Shown piece by piece: positions 5,536 through 9,798 of a stretch of DNA of 9,798 nucleotides. Within the stretch, counting starts at the first letter, position 1; each line of letters starts with the position of its first letter. Below the pieces are notes generated by a model. It did not search any database. It saw only the letters and a list, made by a program, of their open reading frames with translations, and had not been told where the DNA came from. Source of the stretch: Candidatus Woesearchaeota archaeon (GTDB taxonomy: Archaea > Nanobdellota > Nanobdellia > Woesearchaeales > GW2011-AR9); assembly GCA_016179995.1 (NCBI GenBank), contig JACPCC010000009.1:1-9798 (forward strand), in the 5' to 3' direction. The position numbers and the translations under genes were made by a program.

Positions 5536-5694
5536 GTATTTGTTTGGCTCGGCGCGGTCAATAGGTTTTCCGAGCGTAACCATTCGTCAGATGGTTCGAG
5601 TTCCCCACCAGCAAAAGAATATATTTACTGTTTAATTCATCATACAGCTTTAGTGGGGCGAGGAAAACAGACCGCCGAATTGCTAAACAAATAC
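5536..5694 (+). ncRNA. candidate structured RNA of unknown class
   Basis: A GC-rich island in AT-rich surroundings with nested pairing. The ends form a 10-bp perfect helix, GTATTTGTTT (5536-5545) with AAACAAATAC (5685-5694). Further in, GCGGTC (5554-5559) pairs with GACCGC (5670-5675) and GTTTTCC (5565-5571) with GGAAAAC (5662-5668). This long helix encloses two hairpins: AACCAT/ATGGTT with a 7-base loop (5578-5596), and CCCCAC/GTGGGG (5603-5608 with 5653-5658). A TATA-like TTATATG at 5511-5517 would start a plus-strand transcript near 5536. I see no RNase P, SRP or tRNA signature. A 70-codon open frame here (5515-5727) has no domain-like sequence and is probably incidental. Strand is a best guess. 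Confidence 0.45.
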
Positions 5695-5761
5695 TATTGG
5701 TTTAATAATGTTTTCTGTGTGAAATAAAGTTTAGTTGAAGGCTAAATACCACTTACCCAGC

Positions 5762-5776
5762 AGAAAGCTTATAAAT
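5762..5776 (+). promoter_or_regulatory. BRE and TATA box of the FKBP gene
   Basis: AGAAAGC followed by TTATAAATA (5769-5777 region), a near-consensus archaeal promoter, ending about 22 bases before the ATG, which predicts a leaderless message. Confidence 0.7.
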
Positions 5777-5798
5777 AAGTCTCAAATCTTGGTACTCT

Positions 5799-6461
5799 AT
5801 GACGGATAAAATTAAAGTTAATGATTTTATTGAAATTGACTACACCGGACGTTTGACTGACGGCGCACTTTTTGATACAACCATTGAAAAAGATGCTAAA
5901 GCCAGTGGTCTTTCTGTAGGCAATAGAAAGTTTTCTTCTCAAATTATTTGTGTTGGTGAGCATCAAGTACCTATTGGATTAGATGAGGATTTTATAGGTA
6001 AGGATGTCGGTGCTTCTCATACTCTCAAATTATCACCAGAAAAAGCTTTTGGCAAAAGGGATATTCACAAAATTAAAGTAGTGCCAGCCACTACATTTAA
6101 AGAGCATAAACTCACGCCGCATCCTGGATTGCAGGTAGATATGGATGGAGAACTTGGTATAGTCACGCAAATCTCCGGCGGCCGTGTATTGGTTAATTTC
6201 AATCATCCTTTATCGGGAAAAGAAGTTGTTTACACTTATACTATTAAAAGAAAAGTAGAATCTGCAGATGAAAAAATATCGGCTTATTTGAATCAAAGTA
6301 TGCGTCTGCCAAAAGAAACATTTAAAGTAAATGTAGTTGAGCATAAAGCAGATGTAACTTTGCCATTTCAATTGCCTCCTGAATTTGTTTCTATTATGGA
6401 AAAGAAGCTGCAAGATTTAACCGGATTGAAAGAAATTAAGTTTGAGCTCAAGAAAGCTTGA
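5799..6461 (+). CDS. FKBP-type peptidyl-prolyl cis-trans isomerase, long archaeal (SlyD-like) form
   Basis: Protein of 220 residues. The FKBP catalytic domain is split: residues 1-85 contain VNDFIEIDYTGRLTDGALFDTT (7-28), the conserved first strands and Asp-containing pocket, and QVPIGLDEDFIGKDVG (56-71). The insert-in-flap chaperone domain covers about 86-135. The last FKBP strand is VNFNHPLSGKEVVYTYTI (132-149), with the family NxPLAGK-type motif. A C-terminal domain of about 65 residues (156-220) is the extra module of the long archaeal FKBPs (about 26 kDa). The protein isomerises Xaa-Pro bonds and acts as a folding chaperone in the cytoplasm; there is no signal peptide. The ATG is set by a strong promoter 22-30 bases upstream and no ribosome binding site, so translation is probably leaderless. 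Confidence 0.92.
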   Translation: MTDKIKVNDFIEIDYTGRLTDGALFDTTIEKDAKASGLSVGNRKFSSQIICVGEHQVPIGLDEDFIGKDVGASHTLKLSPEKAFGKRDIHKIKVVPATTFKEHKLTPHPGLQVDMDGELGIVTQISGGRVLVNFNHPLSGKEVVYTYTIKRKVESADEKISAYLNQSMRLPKETFKVNVVEHKADVTLPFQLPPEFVSIMEKKLQDLTGLKEIKFELKKA

Positions 6462-6538
6462 GTAAAATAAAGTTAAATGGCATATTGTTATCTATCGTTA
6501 ACCTAATTCTCTATCATAAATTTTAAACCATAATAATC

Positions 6539-6546
6539 TTTATAAA
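6539..6546 (+). promoter_or_regulatory. TATA box of ftsZ
   Basis: TTTATAAA about 110 bases before the ftsZ ATG. A start near 6570 would give a leader of roughly 85 bases, unusual among the mostly leaderless genes here. The leader contains GATAAC (6570-6575) and its complement GTTATC (6608-6613), able to form a hairpin before the ribosome binding site. Confidence 0.5.
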
Positions 6547-6645
6547 CAGCTTCTTCTTCAGAAACTTACGATAACAAAGAGAAAAGATATCCCTTCAAAA
6601 AAAGAGAGTTATCATTTTTAAAAAGAAAGTAAACTAGTTAAAAAA

Positions 6646-6652
6646 AGGAGAT
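6646..6652 (+). promoter_or_regulatory. Shine-Dalgarno of ftsZ
   Basis: AGGAGAT with GGAG six bases before the ATG at 6657. The strongest ribosome binding site in the window, fixing the long N-terminal form of FtsZ. Confidence 0.85.
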
Positions 6653-6656
6653 AGAT

Positions 6657-7889
6657 ATGCCTGAACAAAATACTGGTGTTTATAACAATCCTAATCGTTA
6701 TAATTCCTATCCGCAAAATACTTCTAACAGTTCTAGTTCCGCACAGAATTTTAGGAGCAATACAACTAATACTTCTAATATGACTTCTTTAAAAGAAGAG
6801 CAGTCTTTCAAAGCGACGGAAATTTCTCACCAAAAAGCTAATGCTGATATTGATGCAGAATTGCAAAGACTTATTGCCAGTCAAAAGACGCGTATTAGGG
6901 TTATCGGTGCCGGTGGCGGCGGCAACAATACTATCAATCGTATTTCTGAAGTGGGCATCAAAGGAATTCAAACTATTGCTGTTAATACCGATGCACAGGA
7001 TTTGCTTTATGCTACTGCTGAAAAAAAGATTCTTCTGGGTCGAGAACTTACTCAAGGTCTAGGCGCTGGCTCCAATCCAAGAATAGGCGAAGAAGCAGCT
7101 AGAGAAAGTGAGCAAGACTTGAAAAAAGCTTTGGAAGGAGCAGATATGGTCTTTATCACTTGTGGTTTAGGCGGAGGAACAGGAACAGGAAGCGCGCCTT
7201 TTATTGCCCAGCTGGCGCGAAAAATGGGTATTCTTAGTGTAGGTATCGTAACCATGCCTTTTGCCATGGAAGGTTCGCATCGTCTGGAAAATGCCATAAT
7301 AGGACTAGAAAAGCTGGAGCAAAGCATCAATACACTCATTGTTATACCTAACGAAAAACTATTGGAAATCGCTCCAAATTTACCTCTTCAGACGGCCTTT
7401 AAAGTAGCCGATGAAATTTTAACCAATGCCGTTAAAGGCATAGCTGAGTTAGTAACGAAAGCCGGTTTAGTTAATCTTGATTTTGCTGATGTAAAAACTA
7501 TTATGAATGAAGGAGGGGTAGCTTTGATTGGCGTTGGCGAGTCAGATGCTGAAAATAGGGCTGAAGATTCCGTGCTTAAAGCTTTAGGCAATCCTTTAAT
7601 CGATGTAGATATTTCTAATGCCACTGGCGCTTTAATTAATATTTCCGGCGGTGAAGATCTGACTTTGGATGAATCTAGAAAAATTGTGGAGACTATTGCC
7701 TCAAGATTAGATCCCAAGGCTAAAATCATCTGGGGAGCGCAGATTTACAAAGATTTGGATAAAACTATACGCACTTTGATTATTATTACTGGTGTAAAAT
7801 CGGAGCAGATATTTGGTGAGGGTTTTAAATATCACGATAAGAAGAAAGAAGAGATGGAAAATAAGCTAGGAATTGAGTTTGTAGAGTAA
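6657..7889 (+). CDS. ftsZ: cell division GTPase FtsZ (probably FtsZ1-type)
   Basis: Protein of 410 residues. The tubulin-like GTPase core starts at about residue 78 ([19 protein letters not shown]), followed by [10 protein letters not shown] (108-117), the GTP-binding signature GGGTGTG (172-178), and the T7 synergy region [11 protein letters not shown] (273-283) whose Asp residues complete the active site across the polymer interface. The C-terminal domain ends near 381 with a charged tail. FtsZ assembles into the division ring. Residues 1-77 form an extra-long Asn/Ser/Gln-rich, probably disordered N-terminal extension; the good Shine-Dalgarno before this ATG argues it is translated. FtsZ1 assignment rests on the archaeal ftsZ-secE-spt5 neighbourhood. 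No FtsZ2 or SepF is in view. Confidence 0.96.
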   Translation: MPEQNTGVYNNPNRYNSYPQNTSNSSSSAQNFRSNTTNTSNMTSLKEEQSFKATEISHQKANADIDAELQRLIASQKTRIRVIGAGGGGNNTINRISEVGIKGIQTIAVNTDAQDLLYATAEKKILLGRELTQGLGAGSNPRIGEEAARESEQDLKKALEGADMVFITCGLGGGTGTGSAPFIAQLARKMGILSVGIVTMPFAMEGSHRLENAIIGLEKLEQSINTLIVIPNEKLLEIAPNLPLQTAFKVADEILTNAVKGIAELVTKAGLVNLDFADVKTIMNEGGVALIGVGESDAENRAEDSVLKALGNPLIDVDISNATGALINISGGEDLTLDESRKIVETIASRLDPKAKIIWGAQIYKDLDKTIRTLIIITGVKSEQIFGEGFKYHDKKKEEMENKLGIEFVE

Positions 7890-7904
7890 GTTTTAAAAGC
7901 TTTT

Positions 7905-7929
7905 AAAGTTCTTGAAATGCTTGAACTTT
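7905..7929. repeat. inverted repeat between ftsZ and secE
   Basis: AAAGTTC (7905-7911) and GAACTTT (7923-7929) form a 7-bp dyad with an 11-base loop, 15 bases after the ftsZ stop and 27 before the secE TATA box. It may be an mRNA 3' hairpin; no long U-run follows. Confidence 0.4.
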
Positions 7930-7955
7930 CTGGCTGAAATTTCTTAATAGGAAGA

Positions 7956-7963
7956 TTTATAAA
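7956..7963 (+). promoter_or_regulatory. TATA box of secE
   Basis: TTTATAAA ending 24 bases before the secE ATG, predicting a leader of only a few bases and independent transcription from ftsZ. Confidence 0.65.
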
Positions 7964-7987
7964 GACGCTATAGGTTTTCTTTAGAAA

Positions 7988-8194
7988 ATGGAGGAAGAAG
8001 TTCAGCCAATAGTAGAAGACGCACAACCTGGTAGATTGAGAAGGTTAATAAAAGAATGTGGTCGTGTTCTAAGAATAACCAAGAAACCAAACAAAGTTGA
8101 TTATATGAACACTTTGAAAGTTACTTCCTTGGGAATTGGTTTAATCGGCGCTTTAGGCTTTATGATATTCCTCTTACGTCAGTTATTATTTTAA
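7988..8194 (+). CDS. secE: preprotein translocase subunit SecE / Sec61-gamma
   Basis: Protein of 68 residues, the normal archaeal size. A charged N-terminal part contains the amphipathic helix GRLRRLIKECGRVLRITKKPNKVDYMNTLKVT (15-46), which lies on the cytoplasmic membrane face and clamps SecY. One transmembrane helix follows, SLGIGLIGALGFMIFLLRQLLF (47-68), ending at the C-terminus. SecE stabilises the SecY channel for co-translational protein export. The first 14 residues are acidic. Position between ftsZ and spt5 is a conserved archaeal arrangement. The ATG lies 25-32 bases from the TATA box; no upstream ribosome binding site is visible. Confidence 0.92.
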   Translation: MEEEVQPIVEDAQPGRLRRLIKECGRVLRITKKPNKVDYMNTLKVTSLGIGLIGALGFMIFLLRQLLF

Positions 8195-8240
8195 TAAACA
8201 ATTTAAAAATTAAAAATAATTTAAAAAAATTTAATTACAC

Positions 8241-8249
8241 AAATATAGG
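8241..8249 (+). promoter_or_regulatory. TATA-like element of spt5
   Basis: AAATATAGG, 18-26 bases before the spt5 ATG in a very AT-rich 72-base spacer. Moderate support because the whole spacer is A/T. Confidence 0.4.
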
Positions 8250-8266
8250 AAATACATAAACTAAAA

Positions 8267-8752
8267 ATGGCAGGTCATATCTTTAGCTTAAGGACAGCAG
8301 CTAACCGCGAAGATCAAGTAGTTGATTATGTTGTCTCTAAATTAGAGAAAGATACAGCTAAAGGTGTATTTTCTTTAATAAAACCTCATGGGCTGCGTGG
8401 TTATATTTTTATTGAAGTGGCTTCTAAAGAAGATGCAGACGTATTCTTACAAGGTGTACCGTATGCTCGAGGAATATTGCCTAAAGAAATTCCTTATAAT
8501 GAAATTGAGCATATGTTAGAACAAGTAAAAGTAGAAATGAATATTCGTAAAAATGATATTGTTGAAATTATTTCTGGACCATTCAAAAGAGAAAATGCTA
8601 AAGTTATCAGAATCAACAAACAGAAAGAAGAAATCGTGGTTGAGCTCTTAGAATCAGCTGTTCCTATTCCAATTACTGTAAAAATGGATGCGGTTAAAGT
8701 TATCCGTCGTGAGGAAGAGGAAGAAGCCAGCACAGAAGAAAAAGAAGCTTAA
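8267..8752 (+). CDS. spt5: transcription elongation factor Spt5 (NusG-like)
   Basis: Protein of 161 residues. The N-terminal NGN domain (1-84) includes IFSLRTAANREDQVVDYV (5-22) and the strand GLRGYIFIEV (42-51); it binds the RNA polymerase clamp with Spt4 to promote processivity. The KOW domain (about 92-147) has KNDIVEIISGPFKRENAKV (95-113), with the conserved Gly-Pro-Phe turn. An acidic tail EEEEEASTEEKEA closes the protein, slightly longer than usual. The partner Spt4 is not in the window. It ends three bases from the stop of the convergent 256-residue gene, with T-runs on both strands serving as terminators. Confidence 0.95.
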   Translation: MAGHIFSLRTAANREDQVVDYVVSKLEKDTAKGVFSLIKPHGLRGYIFIEVASKEDADVFLQGVPYARGILPKEIPYNEIEHMLEQVKVEMNIRKNDIVEIISGPFKRENAKVIRINKQKEEIVVELLESAVPIPITVKMDAVKVIRREEEEEASTEEKEA

Positions 8753-8755
8753 TTT

Positions 8756-9526
8756 TTAAATTTCATCTCTATTGGTAATTATTGCTTTAATTTTATTCAT
8801 CTCCAATTCAAAAGCATTTTTTAGATGTTGTTTTATAATTAATTCTCGCTGGTTTGCTCTATCACCATTTCTGTCTTTAGTTATTCGCTGATATGCTTCG
8901 TAAAGGGCACAATAATCTTCTAGATTGGCCTGAATTAGATGCGGAGCAATACGAGCAGTCCAATTATCAAATAGAGAGAGATTATCTAGTGGTGAGACGT
9001 AAACTATTCTTTTATCATATTCTATCTTCCTAGAGGTTACTTCAGAAGATAAACTATCTTTGAAACTTTTAACTAAGAGATAAACGCTAATTTTGCTATA
9101 AGGTCTTTCTTTATGGTCCCAATCCAATGGCGAATAAAATTCAATAGATGAAGTGACACAAAGTTTGTTATTATGTTCAAAAAAGTGAAGATGTTTTCCA
9201 CCATGAAGAAACTTAGAATAAGCTGTTCTGGGACCATTATAAATTATATGTTGATCTCTTTCACCGGTTTGAAATATTCTTCCATCATTTAGGTCCAGAC
9301 CATGATGTTGGAAATAAGAACCCATTAATTCTATCAATCTTTTTTTGACATTTAAATGATTATTTCTCTTTAACGTTTCTTCTTGCGCAGAGGTGGTATT
9401 AAAGTCAAGCAATAATTGATTATATTTTTCTTTTTCTGATTCTTCGGAAATCAGAATGGAATAAGGGATTGCACGATCTGAGCTATCTTCCAGGCCTATA
9501 ACTCCAATTTCATCAAGTGTTTTCAT
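8756..9526 (-). CDS. unrecognised 256-residue protein
   Basis: I do not recognise a family. The protein appears cytoplasmic, with no signal peptide or transmembrane segment. Visible parts: an N-terminal region DEIGVIGLEDSSDRAIPYSILI (5-26); helix NVKKRLIELMGSYFQHHGLDL (59-79); a central aromatic and His-rich part (FLHGGKHLHFFEHNNKLCV, 107-124; YSPLDWDHKERPYSKI, 131-146); a middle alternating-strand region; and a C-terminal helical region of charged residues (about 206-256). The cluster His108, His112, His114, His118 is compatible with metal binding, but that is speculation. It is convergent with spt5 with a 3-base gap. AT-rich promoter sequence (AATAAATAATCC near 9545-9556) lies 20-30 bases before the ATG, and there is no ribosome binding site. 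Confidence 0.7.
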   Translation of the reverse strand: MKTLDEIGVIGLEDSSDRAIPYSILISEESEKEKYNQLLLDFNTTSAQEETLKRNNHLNVKKRLIELMGSYFQHHGLDLNDGRIFQTGERDQHIIYNGPRTAYSKFLHGGKHLHFFEHNNKLCVTSSIEFYSPLDWDHKERPYSKISVYLLVKSFKDSLSSEVTSRKIEYDKRIVYVSPLDNLSLFDNWTARIAPHLIQANLEDYCALYEAYQRITKDRNGDRANQRELIIKQHLKNAFELEMNKIKAIITNRDEI

Positions 9527-9556
9527 GAAGATTCGTTTAAATAGGGATTATTTATT

Positions 9557-9599
9557 AATATTTCTACTACAAAGTGGTCAATGACCCCCAGTAGATATT
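9557..9599. repeat. inverted repeat upstream of the 256-residue gene
   Basis: AATAT-TT-CTACT (9557-9568) pairs with AGTAGATATT (9590-9599), ten pairs with a 2-base bulge. Inside it a second dyad GGTCA-A-TGACC (9576-9586) is centred. It sits 30-70 bases upstream of the minus-strand gene start, so it may be an operator, or the 3' hairpin of a transcript coming from the right. Confidence 0.5.
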
Positions 9600-9681
9600 A
9601 TGGTTCAATGTAGTTTCATTTCTTAACTGAGTCTGATACTTCGTTGCTCTGCTGCAATTGGGGTTTTTACTTTATTCAATA

Positions 9682-9783
9682 AAAATGGGTTAATACCCAG
9701 CAGCTGTTGCTGATAAGCAACCTCAGAAACCGTAGTTTCTAATGTGCTGCGACCCATTCGATGAAAATGTAAAGACATTTTCA
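9682..9783 (-). ncRNA. candidate structured RNA at the right edge
   Basis: Compact nested pairing. AATGGGT (9684-9690) pairs with ACCCATT (9752-9758) and GCAGC (9700-9704) with GCTGC (9746-9750). They enclose two hairpins with 4-base loops: 9706-9721 (6 bp) and 9725-9740 (6 bp). An adjacent hairpin at 9762-9783 has 9 bp and a 4-base loop. Read on the minus strand, the 9725-9740 loop is UACG closed by C-G, a stable UNCG tetraloop, and a T-run follows the last helix near 9680-9685, so the minus strand is favoured. A competing reading is the C-terminus of a protein: a minus-strand frame is open from the edge to a stop at 9623-9625 (57 codons, ending AAEQRSIRLS). I prefer the RNA but cannot exclude the protein. 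Confidence 0.35.
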
Positions 9784-9798
9784 GCGTGCCAAAAATCC

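Noticed and set aside
5594..5608. T-arm-like sequence GGTTCGAGTTCC suggesting a second or permuted tRNA
   Set aside because: The flanking bases do not form a T-stem, no acceptor stem can be built, and the bases are better used in the AACCAT/ATGGTT and CCCCAC/GTGGGG helices.
5588..5643. Possible box C/D sRNA on the minus strand (ATGATGA at 5637-5643, CTGA at 5588-5591)
   Set aside because: No D' or C' boxes at proper spacing and no terminal stem around the boxes; the two motifs are short enough to occur by chance.
5515..5727. 70-codon plus-strand open frame beginning MLLIKWVVFVW
   Set aside because: Lies over the GC-rich structured region, has no ribosome binding site and no domain-like sequence; better explained by RNA structure.
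6789..7729. Several antisense open frames over ftsZ
   Set aside because: Shadows of a clear coding gene in the opposite frame, without promoters or ribosome binding sites of their own.
9623..9798. C-terminal end of a protein gene running in from the right edge (minus strand, 57 codons)
   Set aside because: Not fully rejected, but the dense base pairing with a UACG loop is the stronger signal; recorded under the RNA candidate as the alternative.
1..9798. CRISPR array or insertion sequence
   Set aside because: No regularly spaced repeats with unique spacers and no transposase or terminal inverted repeats were seen; the only regular arrays are the short 21-bp-phased sites.

Overview
This is a stretch of an AT-rich archaeal chromosome, most likely from a small-genome (DPANN-type) lineage; the exact group cannot be fixed without searches. 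The archaeal assignment rests on the gene order ftsZ - secE - spt5, a long archaeal FKBP-type prolyl isomerase, an archaeal-type cytidylate-kinase-like protein, TATA boxes placed 22-30 bases before start codons with little or no leader, and a tRNA with no encoded CCA whose intron is removed through a bulge-helix-bulge (BHB) motif.

Left part (1-3500, all on the minus strand, read right to left): a cytoplasmic six-hairpin glycosidase-like protein, then a probable operon of a family 2 glycosyltransferase carrying an Asn-rich microsatellite insert, a cytidylate-kinase-like P-loop kinase and a cysteine-rich DUF483-like protein, then a possible 44-residue protein. A divergent promoter region with 21-bp-spaced direct repeats separates the glycosidase from an unrecognised 126-residue protein (3660-4040), whose C-terminus appears to have been altered by a 19-bp tandem duplication.

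Middle (4117-5510): the most notable part. An intron-containing tRNA-Arg(CCU) gene lies on the minus strand at 5381-5510. The last 19 bases of that tRNA plus its oligo-T tail are repeated exactly (27 bp), in the same orientation, 1,255 bp downstream of the tRNA. This is the geometry left by integration of a mobile element into a tRNA gene. The enclosed DNA carries one gene, an archaeal P-loop ATPase with a probable C-terminal winged helix. Immediately upstream of its promoter are three copies of a palindrome spaced exactly 21 bp apart. No integrase is visible, so it is either a decayed remnant or a minimal element mobilised in trans.

Next (5511-5798): no convincing protein gene, but a GC-rich stretch (about 5536-5694) with a long closing helix and two internal hairpins, a good candidate for an undescribed structured RNA.

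Right part (5799-8752, plus strand): the FKBP-type chaperone/isomerase, FtsZ (division), SecE (translocon) and Spt5 (transcription elongation), each with its own promoter. An unrecognised 256-residue protein converges on spt5. The last 270 bases hold a 10-bp inverted repeat and a compact multi-hairpin fold with a UACG tetraloop on the minus strand, running toward the window edge.
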